Shown here piece by piece: positions 15,818-24,484 of a stretch of 64,000 nt of DNA. How positions within the stretch are numbered: position 1 is the first letter of the stretch; the number at the start of each line of letters is the position of its first letter. The position numbers and the translations under genes were made by a program. The DNA is from J054 sp965221985 (GTDB lineage: Bacteria > Pseudomonadota > Gammaproteobacteria > Steroidobacterales > GCA-2729495): contig OZ244928.1 in assembly GCA_965221985.1 (NCBI GenBank), positions 1,798,001 through 1,862,000 of the forward strand. The letters run 5' to 3'. The notes under the pieces are model-generated. The model was not told the origin of the DNA, searched no databases, and saw nothing but the letters and a program-made list of their open reading frames with translations.

Positions 15818-16981
15818 TTAGGCTAAGGCCTTGCTGGCCAATTGGGCACCGGCTACCAAGGATTCAAGTTTGGCCCAGACGATATCGGGGTGCACGCTAG
15901 GATATTCGCTAAAGGTGGCAAAGCCGCAGTCAGCGCCCGCCATGACCCGCTCCGGTCCCACAATCTGCACGTAGTTATCAATTCTTTGTGCGACGACTTC
16001 GGGATGTTCAATGTAGTTGCTGGTGGAGTCGATCACGCCCGGTATGAGCACTTTGTCATCGGGTAGATTTCTCCGGGAAAAAACTTTCCATTCATGAGCA
16101 TGGCGCGGATTAGCGCCCTCTATCAACAGGTATTTCACCTGGGCAGTGAGAACAGGCTGGATAATTTTATCTAGCGGAATGTCCCGGTGATGCGGTCCCG
16201 GGTAGTTTCCCCAGCAAATATGCAGCCTGATAAGTTCAGCCGGGATGTTTCTTAGCGCGTGGTTCAGTGCGGCGACGTTTCGGTGGACCACGCGAAGAAA
16301 TTCTGCATCGGAAATATCGGCACAAGCCAGATGTCTGCCCATGGCCAAATCGGGGCAATCTACCTGCAGTAGAAAGCCCGCTGCTACAATCGCTTCGTAC
16401 TCCGTTTGCATGGCTGCGGCTACCGATTCAATGTAGGCGTCTTCGTCGGGGTAGTACTCATTTTTTTGGAAAACCGCGATTACGCCCGGGGACGCTGCGT
16501 TCATGAACGCGCCCTGTGGACTCGCACTGTCGACGGCAGTGCGAAAGTTCCTGATATCCCGATGTAGGCTCGCAAGATTCTTAACTTTTACAGGCCCCTG
16601 GCAGCAACTGCCGCCTGCCGTTGGGATCACGCTGCCTTTGGCCACGAGTTGTTGCGCAAGATCGGGATAGTCCCGCAAGTCTTGTGCGGCGTGGCCGCGA
16701 AAGTTCCCGCCAAAACCCGCTAATCGTTCTGACACATAAGTGGCGTAGCTTGCTTTGCTCAACTCGCCGTCGCTAACGACGTCTATGCCGGTTTCGACTT
16801 GTCTCCGCACTAAGTCTCTTGTGGCCTCGGCGAGTCTATCCGCGAATTTTGTGGAGTCGTCACGCTCATGGTGGCGACCCGCCAGCATCATGCTTAATAA
16901 ATCGCCAGGTCGTGGCAGACTACCCACGTGGGTTGTTAGAATTCTATTCTTCGCCGATGCGCTGGGTTGAGCCACTGCCAA
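15818..16981 (-). CDS. MetE-like zinc-dependent methyl/alkyl transferase (methionine synthase II family)
   Basis: 387 residues, TTG 16981 (or GTG 16975) start. It corresponds to the C-terminal catalytic barrel of cobalamin-independent methionine synthase only. It opens ILTTHVGSLPRP, and the zinc ligands expected for the family are present: H and C in LHICWGN, E in IEGANPRH and C in GADCGFAT. Stand-alone proteins of this type include epoxyalkane:thiol transferases and archaeal-type methionine synthases, so the thiol acceptor and alkyl donor are open. It begins about 22 bp after the cofCGH stop and is likely the last gene of the F420 operon, which makes a link to F420-dependent chemistry plausible but unproven. 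Confidence 0.78.
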   Translation of the reverse strand: MAVAQPSASAKNRILTTHVGSLPRPGDLLSMMLAGRHHERDDSTKFADRLAEATRDLVRRQVETGIDVVSDGELSKASYATYVSERLAGFGGNFRGHAAQDLRDYPDLAQQLVAKGSVIPTAGGSCCQGPVKVKNLASLHRDIRNFRTAVDSASPQGAFMNAASPGVIAVFQKNEYYPDEDAYIESVAAAMQTEYEAIVAAGFLLQVDCPDLAMGRHLACADISDAEFLRVVHRNVAALNHALRNIPAELIRLHICWGNYPGPHHRDIPLDKIIQPVLTAQVKYLLIEGANPRHAHEWKVFSRRNLPDDKVLIPGVIDSTSNYIEHPEVVAQRIDNYVQIVGPERVMAGADCGFATFSEYPSVHPDIVWAKLESLVAGAQLASKALA

Positions 16982-17003
16982 AACTCAGTATTTCACCGCG
17001 AAC

Positions 17004-20000
17004 TCAGGCGCTTCGCCGCCGCAGCAGGTCAGTTGAAATGACTTGTTCGGTTTCGCTCAAGGCTGCAGGGTGACGACCGGCGGCGCGGCGTTCTTCAGGC
17101 ACCGTTGTATACAAAGTCGTGCGCTGCTGCGCCGTACGTCCCGCTTTGCTGATCAACTTTTCCATTGCCAGTGGCGGCAACTCTTGGCCATGGCTGGCGC
17201 CGGCGGCGCGGGAGATAGATTCATTCATCAGGGTGCCGCCGAGATCATTGACGCCGGCCGCCAAGGTATCTTCGACGCCGGCGGGGCCCAGTTTTACCCA
17301 GGACAATTGAACATTCTTGATCACGGGATGTAAGACCAAGCGGGCAACCGCATGCATTAACAGGGACTCACGATAGGTCGGACCGCGTCTTGCCAGTCCG
17401 CGCCGATACATGGGTGCTTCCCGGTGCACGAAGGGCAGGGGGACGAATTCTGTAATGCCGCCAGTTTCGGCCTGCAGTCGGCGCAGCGCTAGCAGATGTT
17501 GTGCCCAGTGTTCAGTGCTCTCCATATGGCCGAACATGATGGTGCTGGTGGTGGGCAGTCCGACCTGATGCGCCGTGCGCAATACACTTAACCATTCCGC
17601 GGTATTGAGTTTGTCGGGACAGAGTATTTCGCGTACATCATCCGCGAGAATTTCCGCGGCGGTACCGGGCAAGCTACCAAGCCCGGCGTTTTGCAGTTCT
17701 TTTAGAAAAGCTTCAATGCTCATGCCCAATGTGCTGGCCCCATGGGTAACCTCCAGCGGGGAAAAAGCATGGATATGTATGTTGGGCGATGCGGTTTTTA
17801 CGGCCCGACAGATCTCAAGGTAGGTTTCACCGGTGAAATCCGGGTGAATACCACCTTGCAAACAAACTTCCGTGGCTCCGCGTTCCCAGGCTTCCGTTGT
17901 GCGCCGTGCGATTTCAGCACGATCAAGCACGTAGGGTTTACCGCGCAAGTCTTCGCTGGTCTTGCCTTTGGAAAAGGCGCAGAACTTACACTTATAGAAG
18001 CATAGATTCGTGTAGTTGATGTTGCGATTGACGACATAGCTGACTCTGTCACCGCAGACCTGTTGGCGCAATTCATCGGCGGCGGCGCAAACCGTCGCCA
18101 AGTCATCGCCGCGTGCGCTAAATAGCGCGACAATCTGTTCCTGATCCAAGCTGTTGTTGTCGCGCACGCAATCCAGTGCTCCGGCGATACCTTGATCGCG
18201 AACCGGGAACGACTTTCTTGACAGACGATAAGGCGGCTCGGGGCTTAGGCCCGCATCCCAGTCATCGTCGCGGGCCAAGCTTTCCGCATCGGCATGCTTT
18301 AACACATGCCCCAGTAATTGCGGGTCTAACCAGCGTGTATGGTTCTGAAGATACTGCGGATAAATCGTCAAGCGTTGCACCAAGGTTTTGCCGGCCTCGG
18401 CCGTTTGCTTGCTGAGTTTATCGAGCTCGGGCCAGGGTGATTCAGGATTCACGTGATCAGGCGTTACCGGCGATACGCCGCCCCAGTCGTTAATACCGGC
18501 ATCGATCAGCCCTTGAAGTTGTCCCGCGCTCAGATTGGGCGGCGCTTGAATCGACATGGCCGGCCCAAAGATCTGTCTCGCCATGGCGCAAGTCCATTGC
18601 AGATCTTCGATGCTCGCGGCGGGCGCGGTCGCCATCTTGGTGCCGGGTTTCGGCACAAAGTTCTGAACAATGATTTCCTGGAGGTGACCATATTGCTCTT
18701 GGAGTTCGCGTAAAGCTAGCAAACTGTCCAAGCGTTCCGCGCGGGTTTCTCCAATGCCAATAAGAATGCCAGAGGTTAGCGGAATGCTGGCTTCCCCTGC
18801 CGCGGCTATTGCGGCCAAGCGAACTTTCGGAATCTTGTCGGGTGAGCCGAAATGCGGACCACCGCGCTCGGACAGTCTATCCGCCGCTGATTCCAGCATG
18901 ATTCCCATGGAGGGCGCGACGGATCTCAGGTTTTTATAGTCCTCCGCGGTCATCACGCCTGGATTCAGATGCGGCAGCAAGCCTGTTTCATCTATAACGA
19001 GTTTTGCCATGGCCGCCAGATATTCCAGCGTGCTGTCGTAACCCAATTGTTCCAACGCTTCGCGAGCGGCCTTATAGCGAAGTTCCGGTTTGTCGCCGAG
19101 GGTAAATAAGGCTTCCCGGCAGCCGGCGGCTTGGCCGTTGCGCGCGATTTCTAGAACCTGTTCCGGCTGCAGGTAAGCTTGTTGCAAGCGTCGGGGTGTT
19201 TTCGCATAGGTGCAGTAGTGGCAAACATCGCGGCAGAGTTCGGTTAAGGGGATGAAAACCTTTCGGGAATAGGTCATTACGCTGCCATGACCCGCATCGC
19301 GTAAATCAGCGGCATTGCTCAACAGCTCGCCCAGGGGTTGTTTCGCAAGGGTTTGAAGCTCGGTGATGGTCGGTGGATGCCAAGTCATCGTCATATGGCG
19401 GGTCGGCCTAGTTGTCGATTCATCGCGGTGTCCGTGGCCAAATTCTGTCAGACAGGCGCTAGTGTGTTTACCCAAGGAGTTAGTCCGCAATTGCGCCAGG
19501 TCATCGGCGGTGTCAACATCGCGGTCGAAAGCTGGAAGTTTGATTTGCCGCACTTTGAGCCCGGCGCTCAGGCCGGCTTTCAAATGCAGTGCCGCGCTGT
19601 CATCGCCGTAGCAAAACTCGATGGCATCCGGTGGATTTAGAACCAGTGCGTTGGTGCCCCCGTCACTTTGCGCCGGACAAATGGTCATGCCATCTTGATG
19701 CCGACTCAATAGCTCCAACAAATCGTCCGTGTCTACCGCCGGCAGGTCACTGGGTAGTACCATGAGCCGTGAGCAAGCTTTATTTGCGGCGGTCCTTGCC
19801 GCCAATTCAACGGCGGACGAAAGACCAGAACAATGTGCATCGTTTAGGTAGTCGCAACCGAACTCGGCCGCCAAGGCTTTTGCATCCGCAGCACCAACCA
19901 GCAGGCAGTTATCTATTTGCGCCGTGGCCATGATGGCCCCAATCACATCTTTCGCCATGGCCCGGGCCAACTGCTCTGCTTGGCGGTCGGACAATAATTC

Positions 20001-20060
20001 GCGTAGCCGTAACTTCGCCTGAGCAAAGTTCTTAATTGGCACCACGGCCCAGGTCGTCAT
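17004..20060 (-). CDS. CofC-CofG-CofH three-domain fusion (F420 guanylyltransferase and FO synthase)
   Basis: 1018 residues; ATG 20060 overlaps the cofD stop (ATGA), which fixes the start. Residues 1-215 are CofC, the nucleotidyltransferase that activates the phospho-lactate-type side chain with GTP (MTTWAVVPIKNFAQAK, LPSDLPAVD, SDGGTNALVLNPPDAI). A polar linker leads to CofG, radical SAM, about 225-600, with Cys276, Cys280, Cys283 in ELCRDVCHYCTYA. CofH, radical SAM, occupies 640-1018 with Cys687, Cys691, Cys694 in NLCFYKCKFCAF. CofG plus CofH make the deazaflavin FO from tyrosine and the flavin precursor. CofG-CofH fusion is the known FbiC form; adding CofC at the N-terminus joins two branches of the pathway. 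Whether the CofC domain uses 2-phospholactate, PEP or 3-phosphoglycerate cannot be seen. Confidence 0.93.
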   Translation of the reverse strand: MTTWAVVPIKNFAQAKLRLRELLSDRQAEQLARAMAKDVIGAIMATAQIDNCLLVGAADAKALAAEFGCDYLNDAHCSGLSSAVELAARTAANKACSRLMVLPSDLPAVDTDDLLELLSRHQDGMTICPAQSDGGTNALVLNPPDAIEFCYGDDSAALHLKAGLSAGLKVRQIKLPAFDRDVDTADDLAQLRTNSLGKHTSACLTEFGHGHRDESTTRPTRHMTMTWHPPTITELQTLAKQPLGELLSNAADLRDAGHGSVMTYSRKVFIPLTELCRDVCHYCTYAKTPRRLQQAYLQPEQVLEIARNGQAAGCREALFTLGDKPELRYKAAREALEQLGYDSTLEYLAAMAKLVIDETGLLPHLNPGVMTAEDYKNLRSVAPSMGIMLESAADRLSERGGPHFGSPDKIPKVRLAAIAAAGEASIPLTSGILIGIGETRAERLDSLLALRELQEQYGHLQEIIVQNFVPKPGTKMATAPAASIEDLQWTCAMARQIFGPAMSIQAPPNLSAGQLQGLIDAGINDWGGVSPVTPDHVNPESPWPELDKLSKQTAEAGKTLVQRLTIYPQYLQNHTRWLDPQLLGHVLKHADAESLARDDDWDAGLSPEPPYRLSRKSFPVRDQGIAGALDCVRDNNSLDQEQIVALFSARGDDLATVCAAADELRQQVCGDRVSYVVNRNINYTNLCFYKCKFCAFSKGKTSEDLRGKPYVLDRAEIARRTTEAWERGATEVCLQGGIHPDFTGETYLEICRAVKTASPNIHIHAFSPLEVTHGASTLGMSIEAFLKELQNAGLGSLPGTAAEILADDVREILCPDKLNTAEWLSVLRTAHQVGLPTTSTIMFGHMESTEHWAQHLLALRRLQAETGGITEFVPLPFVHREAPMYRRGLARRGPTYRESLLMHAVARLVLHPVIKNVQLSWVKLGPAGVEDTLAAGVNDLGGTLMNESISRAAGASHGQELPPLAMEKLISKAGRTAQQRTTLYTTVPEERRAAGRHPAALSETEQVISTDLLRRRSA

Positions 20061-21010
20061 TGTGTGGATAGCCGCTTGGCGAAGGCGAGGCAGGTCTCGG
20101 CGAGGGCCTGCTTGTGTTCGATGCGGGTCATGACGGTATTGCAAATCTCGGTCGCCATTCCCAGTTCGGCGATGGCCGGAGCGAGACTGGCGTCTTCCGT
20201 ATCCAGTATGAAGCCATCGACGCGGCCTTGGTAGTGGCGCGCCACGCTTAGGGATGTTACGTCTAATCCCAGTTCCGCCATGATCTTCGCCGTGGGACCT
20301 TTAATCGCGGCACCGCGGACGATGGGAGAAACGGCGATGACGGGTGGTTTACTTGCCCGAAGCGCGGTTGCAACGTCTGGGATGGCCAGCATGGGATCAA
20401 TGCTGAGCCAAGGATTGGACGGTGCAATGACGATGGCTTCTAGGCCGGGTTCGTCTAGGGCGGCGAGCAATTCCGCACTGGCGCGGGCCTGTTCTGCACC
20501 GCGGAATTCTAGCCCCAGTACCTTTGGCTTCGATTGCCGGCGTACGAAGTAGTCTTGAAAATCGAGATCGCCCTCGGTGGTTTTCACGATGGTGGCTACG
20601 CGATGGTTTGTGGTGGGCAAGATACGCGTTGCCACGCCAAAGCGTCGTGCCAGATCGAGCGTGACTTCCGTCAGGGTGGCGCCCCCGACCAGGGCTTGGC
20701 TGCGGAAAATATGGGTTGCTAAATCGCGGTCACCCAAACGAAACCAAGTTTCGCCACCCAATTCATCTAGGGCTTCCAAGAATTGCCAAGTCTCATCGCG
20801 GCGTCCCCAACCCGTTTGGGGATTAACTTTTCCGCTGAGCGTATAGAGCAAGGTATCTAGGTCTGGCGAAATTTTAAGACCCAGATGCTCAAAGTCATCG
20901 CCCGTGTTGCCGACGATCACCAGCTCTGGTTCAGGCAGACAAGCCTGCATGCCGAGGGCCAACTTTGCACCGCCGACTCCACCGGAAAAAACAAGGCAGC
21001 TGGTCGTCAT
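20057..21010 (-). CDS. cofD: CofD, 2-phospho-L-lactate transferase (F420 biosynthesis)
   Basis: 317 residues from ATG 21010, which overlaps the cofE stop in ATGA; upstream in-frame codons to 21073 lie inside cofE. It opens SCLVFSGGVGGAKLALGM, the conserved CofD nucleotide/FO-binding loop, with GNTGDDFEHLGLKISPDLDTLLYTLSG and WFRLGDRDLATHIFR close behind. The middle has IAPSNPWLSIDPMLAIP and AVSPIVRGAAIKGPTAKIM, both diagnostic. It transfers the activated phospho-acid onto FO to give F420-0 or its dehydro form, in the cytosol. Overlaps with cofE and cofCGH show strict co-translation. Confidence 0.95.
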   Translation of the reverse strand: MTTSCLVFSGGVGGAKLALGMQACLPEPELVIVGNTGDDFEHLGLKISPDLDTLLYTLSGKVNPQTGWGRRDETWQFLEALDELGGETWFRLGDRDLATHIFRSQALVGGATLTEVTLDLARRFGVATRILPTTNHRVATIVKTTEGDLDFQDYFVRRQSKPKVLGLEFRGAEQARASAELLAALDEPGLEAIVIAPSNPWLSIDPMLAIPDVATALRASKPPVIAVSPIVRGAAIKGPTAKIMAELGLDVTSLSVARHYQGRVDGFILDTEDASLAPAIAELGMATEICNTVMTRIEHKQALAETCLAFAKRLSTQ

Positions 21011-21771
21011 CGGAACAGATCCTCTTGACTGGGGCGAACGATGTCCGCGGCTGACTGCTTGTTCTTGGTCCACGGCCAGCCGCGGATCAGCGTGACCGGC
21101 GTGCCTTCCGGTCCTTCCCCCATGGCCAAAGTGGCCACCGCGGCTAAGGAGTCCGCCGGTGAGACTTCACTGGTTTCCATGACCCGCCCAAACAGATCGA
21201 CGCTGCCGCGCAAATCGCGCAGGGCCGGCACGCCTGAAGAGCCAATGGCGACACCTTGGGTGCCCAGGCGCCACGGACGCCCGAGGCTGTCGGTAATCAA
21301 AACCCCCAGGTCGAGGCTGTCGTGTTGACTGAGCTGCTTGCGCAGGCGAGCAGCTGAGGCATCGGGGTCCACCGGCAGCAGCAATGCATGGTCGTCAGCG
21401 GATTCTAGATTCGAGCGATCGATTCCGGCATTGGCCAAGACCAGTCCGAGGCGGTGTTCAACGATGATCGCGCCGGGTCGCTGGCGGACGATGCGCCGCG
21501 ACTCATCGAGAATCAATTGCACCACGCGTGAATCTTTTTCGGTTTCTTTCGCAAGTGCTTTGGCGCGGCTTGAGACTTTGACGTCGGCAAGTCGAACGAT
21601 GCGGTCTTCGGACTTGGAAATGATTTTTTGTGCGACGGCGATGATGTCGCCATGCTCTAAGGATAAACGCGCCCGATCTAGGGCGTCGATTATAAGTTGC
21701 GCAATATCGTCGCCGGGCTGCACCATGGGCAATCCCGGCAAACGATAAATGGATAGCTTAGGCGCGTTCAT
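21007..21771 (-). CDS. cofE: CofE, F420-0:gamma-glutamyl ligase
   Basis: 254 residues, the length of the stand-alone archaeal-type CofE; the nitroreductase-like C-terminal domain of mycobacterial FbiB is absent. Family marks: GDDIAQLI, HGDIIAVAQKIISKSEDR, VVQLILDESRRIVRQRPGAIIVEHRLGLVLANAGID, PVDPDASA and VLITDSLGRPWRLGTQGVAIG with GEGPEGTPVTLIRG. It adds the gamma-linked glutamates to F420-0 with GTP. Because the FbiB C-terminal domain is missing, reduction of a dehydro-F420 intermediate, if PEP is the precursor here, would need another protein. It is 18 bp downstream of fno and overlaps cofD. Confidence 0.94.
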   Translation of the reverse strand: MNAPKLSIYRLPGLPMVQPGDDIAQLIIDALDRARLSLEHGDIIAVAQKIISKSEDRIVRLADVKVSSRAKALAKETEKDSRVVQLILDESRRIVRQRPGAIIVEHRLGLVLANAGIDRSNLESADDHALLLPVDPDASAARLRKQLSQHDSLDLGVLITDSLGRPWRLGTQGVAIGSSGVPALRDLRGSVDLFGRVMETSEVSPADSLAAVATLAMGEGPEGTPVTLIRGWPWTKNKQSAADIVRPSQEDLFR

Positions 21772-21789
21772 TGCACGCGATGAAAATCG

Positions 21790-22464
21790 CTAGTCGTCGC
21801 TGAGTCCCGATATCCGAATCCCCGCATGCTGATTGGGGTGGCTGCGGTTCAAAAATATCAGCACCGAGGTAAGTGCTTCCGCGGCCGCCGAATTGGCAAG
21901 CGGTCCAGCATGCCAGGCTTGCAGGCCGGCATCCGTGGCTAAATCGACGACGACTTGCCGGGCGGCTTTTTTGTCGCCGCTAACGAGCACGTCGCAGTCA
22001 AGATCAGCGTCTGTGGCGAGCAAGTCCGCCGCGACATTTTGAAATGCCGACACGACCATCACGTCGTCACCAACTATTTCTTCGGCGATGTTCGCGGCAG
22101 AGCCCGCATCGGGTAGTTGGACGCGGGCAACTTTGGGGGGCACCAGTGGAACGGTGGTGTCGACAAGAATTTTTCCAGGCAGGCTGCCGCGAATGTCTTC
22201 CAGGGTGCCTTTTTGATGCGCAAAGGGCACGGTTAACACGACAATGTCTCCCGCGGCGGCCGCGGCCGCATTGTCGAGGCCGGTGATATCACCCGCACCC
22301 AAATCGTCTCGCAGTTGCGCGGCGGACGACACAGCCTTGTCCGCTTTGCGGGAGCCGATCACTAAGCGATAGCCGGCCTTGGCCCAGCGACGTGCTAGTC
22401 CACCTCCCAAGGCGCCGGTTCCCCCGATAACGGCGATGGTCTTGATTCTAAGCTCTTGAGTCAT
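21790..22464 (-). CDS. F420H2:NADP oxidoreductase (Fno/NpdG type)
   Basis: 224 residues. Rossmann NADP-binding motif IAVIGGTGALGGGLARRWAKAG at the N-terminus with GSRK closing the second strand, typical of NADPH:F420 oxidoreductases. VVLTVPFAHQKGTLE, VDTTVPLVPP, AFQNVAADLL and VSGDKKAARQVV follow the Fno pattern including the F420-facing segment. It passes hydride between NADPH and F420, keeping F420H2 available for the LLM enzymes. First gene of the operon fno-cofE-cofD-cofCGH. The leader has a TATAAT hexamer (22501-22496, minus strand) without a matching -35. Confidence 0.92.
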   Translation of the reverse strand: MTQELRIKTIAVIGGTGALGGGLARRWAKAGYRLVIGSRKADKAVSSAAQLRDDLGAGDITGLDNAAAAAAGDIVVLTVPFAHQKGTLEDIRGSLPGKILVDTTVPLVPPKVARVQLPDAGSAANIAEEIVGDDVMVVSAFQNVAADLLATDADLDCDVLVSGDKKAARQVVVDLATDAGLQAWHAGPLANSAAAEALTSVLIFLNRSHPNQHAGIRISGLSDD

Positions 22465-22495
22465 TTCTTAACCTAAACTCTTGTTATGTAAAATA

Positions 22496-22501
22496 ATTAT
22501 A
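22496..22501 (-). promoter_or_regulatory. Possible -10 element for the F420 operon
   Basis: Exact TATAAT on the minus strand, 32 bases before the fno ATG. No recognisable -35 at 16-18 bp and no extended -10, so activation by a regulator would be expected if this is used. It lies in the 235-bp region shared with the divergent queD gene. Confidence 0.35.
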
Positions 22502-22699
22502 CGATTTTAGCCCGATCAGCTCGTGGGCGGCTGGCGGCCCGGCCCGCGAGTATTGCAGAATACCGACTATAGAATCGACTTAATTAATAAGAACAGGCGG
22601 TTGCGGCCGCCACCCGCCGGCCGCGCCGGTGAAGTTTATCCCCCTTAACCGAACATCAGAGCAGCTAACGAGCGAGGCTTGTTGGCCGCGGAGAAAGAC

Positions 22700-23062
22700 A
22701 TGGAGATTTACAAGGAGTTTACCCTGGAGGCTGCGCATAAACTGCCCGGCGTTCCGCCTGGGCACAAGTGTGGGCGCCTGCACGGACACTCCTGGCAATG
22801 CGCGCTGCATGTTGCGGGTGATATTGATCCTGACACAGGTTGGATCATGGATTTTGCAGAGATCAAAAAGATTTTCGCGCCAACTTACGAACTTCTCGAC
22901 CACAATTATCTTAACGAGATTGAGGGGCTGGAAAATCCGACGAGCGAGGTGCTGGCCCGATGGATTTGGCGGCGCTTGAAGCCGGATCTCCCGTCGCTTT
23001 GCCGTGTGGTGATCAATGAGACTTGTACCTCGGGCTGTATCTATCAGGGCGAAGATGACTAG
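22700..23062 (+). CDS. queD: QueD, 6-carboxy-5,6,7,8-tetrahydropterin synthase
   Basis: 120 residues from ATG 22700, with GGAG six bases upstream; the TTG at 22679 is not needed. It is very close to E. coli QueD along its whole length: KEFTLEAAHKLPGVPPGHKCGRLHGHS contains the catalytic Cys and the zinc histidines, followed by TGWIMDFAEIK, LDHNYLN, GLENPTSEVLA and ETCTSGCIY. It converts dihydroneopterin triphosphate to carboxytetrahydropterin, the second step to queuosine/preQ0. Its stop overlaps the deaminase start by 8 bp. The close match suggests an ordinary queuosine role, although QueE and QueC are not in the window. Confidence 0.95.
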   Translation: MEIYKEFTLEAAHKLPGVPPGHKCGRLHGHSWQCALHVAGDIDPDTGWIMDFAEIKKIFAPTYELLDHNYLNEIEGLENPTSEVLARWIWRRLKPDLPSLCRVVINETCTSGCIYQGEDD

Positions 23063-23516
23063 CGAGCTAAACGCGAGCGATGACGATTTGATGGCAGCAG
23101 CCATAGAGCAAGCGCGGCTCGCATTGTTGGCGGGGGAGCCACCCATTGGCGCGGTATTGGCCCTCAATGGGCAAGTCCTGGCGGAACACAACGCGGTTGT
23201 GGCTGAGTTTGATCCCACGGCACACGCCGAAATTCGCGTCATTCGGCAAGCCGCGCGTGACTGGCGCAAGCTGGATTTGGCTGGTGCTGGTTTGTTCGTG
23301 ACCGTCGAGCCTTGTCCCATGTGCATCGCCGCTTGCCACTATGCGGGGATCAAAAAAGTGATTTTCGGCGCAGACCTGGGGGACATGCAAAAAATAACCG
23401 GCGACGAGTTGATGGTCGATACGCACGCCATGTCCACGGTAGAAATGACCGGGGGCTTGCGTCGCGCCGAGTGTCTGGACTTGTTGCGTGCCTGGGGCGC
23501 TCGTCGCGCGTCATAA
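23055..23516 (+). CDS. CDA-fold zinc deaminase (guanine/nucleoside deaminase-like)
   Basis: 153 residues from ATG 23055, which overlaps the queD stop. The zinc site is complete: HAE in PTAHAEIRVIRQ and PCPMC in VTVEPCPMCIAAC. GEPPIGAVLALNGQVLAEHNAV and KKVIFGADLGDMQKITGDE place it among TadA/GuaD-like purine-type deaminases rather than cytidine deaminases. It lacks the arginine-rich C-terminal helix of TadA, so free base or nucleoside (guanine, pterin or similar) is more likely than tRNA. It is translationally coupled on both sides, between queD and a methyltransferase, so its substrate may be a pterin or purine; this is inference. Confidence 0.8.
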   Translation: MTSELNASDDDLMAAAIEQARLALLAGEPPIGAVLALNGQVLAEHNAVVAEFDPTAHAEIRVIRQAARDWRKLDLAGAGLFVTVEPCPMCIAACHYAGIKKVIFGADLGDMQKITGDELMVDTHAMSTVEMTGGLRRAECLDLLRAWGARRAS

Positions 23517-24250
23517 TGGACGCTCAGTACGATGCCATCGCTGAGCATTATCAGCGCAGCAAGGACTCAGCCTTACGCCGATGTATTGAGCAGCCGACGT
23601 TTTTTGCCTTGACGGGTGATGTGGAAGGCTTGCGCGTGCTGGATCTAGCCTGCGGCGACGGATTTTATTCGCGCGAGTTGGCCGCGCGGGGCGCGCAAGT
23701 GACCGGTGTGGATGTTTCCCCGGCAATGATTCATTTGGCACGTGAAGCGGAGGCGAAAGCGCGACAAGGTATCGAGTACTTTTGTGCTGACGCGGCGTCG
23801 TTGCCCCAACTGGGTTTATTTGATTTGGTCACCGCCGCTTACTTGCTTCACTACGCCATTGATTTGTCTAACTTGCAGGCCATATGTGCCAGCATTGCTA
23901 ATTGTCTACGTCCAGGCGGGCGCTTCGTCACGATTAATGAGAATCCGGCGCAGCCGGCGGAAACCAATGGTCGCTATGCCGCATATGGTTTCAGTAAGGA
24001 TCTCGCGGAACCGCTAAGCGAGGGTGCGCGCATCGTTTATCGGATGCTTACGGGGCGCGAATCCTTTAGTTTTCATGTGCACTGGTATTCGCAGGATAGC
24101 TATGACCAAGCACTGACTGTGGCGGGGTTTGCCAGCGTTGAATGGCAGCCGTTGGTTTTCGATACAGCATCCGATCCGGCAATCGACGCGCAGTACTTTT
24201 CCGCCTATTTGCGACATCCGCCGGTGACGGGTTTGGCGTGCCGCCGCTAG
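23516..24250 (+). CDS. Class I SAM-dependent methyltransferase, ToxA-like
   Basis: 244 residues; ATG 23516 shares one base with the deaminase stop (TAATG). Motif I is VLDLACGDGFYSRELAARGA, followed by VTGVDVSPAMIHLAREAE, DAASLP and LRPGGRFVTIN, a standard methyltransferase_11/25 fold. The opening YDAIAEHYQRSKDSALRRCIEQPTFFALTGDVEG recalls the family annotated as toxoflavin synthase (ToxA), an N-methyltransferase of an azapteridine; this is from memory of the family, not a search. Third gene of a queD-deaminase-methyltransferase unit that runs toward the NRPS, 234 bp upstream of it. Substrate unknown. Confidence 0.75.
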   Translation: MDAQYDAIAEHYQRSKDSALRRCIEQPTFFALTGDVEGLRVLDLACGDGFYSRELAARGAQVTGVDVSPAMIHLAREAEAKARQGIEYFCADAASLPQLGLFDLVTAAYLLHYAIDLSNLQAICASIANCLRPGGRFVTINENPAQPAETNGRYAAYGFSKDLAEPLSEGARIVYRMLTGRESFSFHVHWYSQDSYDQALTVAGFASVEWQPLVFDTASDPAIDAQYFSAYLRHPPVTGLACRR

Positions 24251-24484
24251 TCGCAGCTCGTGTCTGTATCCATGATCCGCAACCGTTGTCATTGCTTCGC
24301 CCGGCTAATTCGCCATGCATTAATTCTTATGCCGGGTTGGACATTACTCTCACCGCCGCGTGGGTTTGATTGGCATTTGCAGGGCGTGGCACTACCCATG
24401 TTGAGTGTCGATTTGTTGCGCGTTTTTTCATGTCCCGGTCGTGATGATTCACCGCGCCCGCAGCGGCCGGTCCGCGCCTGAACT

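Noticed and set aside
22700..23062. QueD as a specialised NRPS enzyme
   Set aside because: It is almost the same as E. coli QueD along its length, so a queuosine role is the default; the pterin-starter idea is kept only as a low-weight hypothesis.
24260..24481. 73-codon open frame just before the NRPS, considered as an MbtH-like gene
   Set aside because: It lacks the conserved Trp/Pro/Asn pattern of MbtH proteins, has no ribosome site and an unnatural Arg/Cys/Pro-rich composition.
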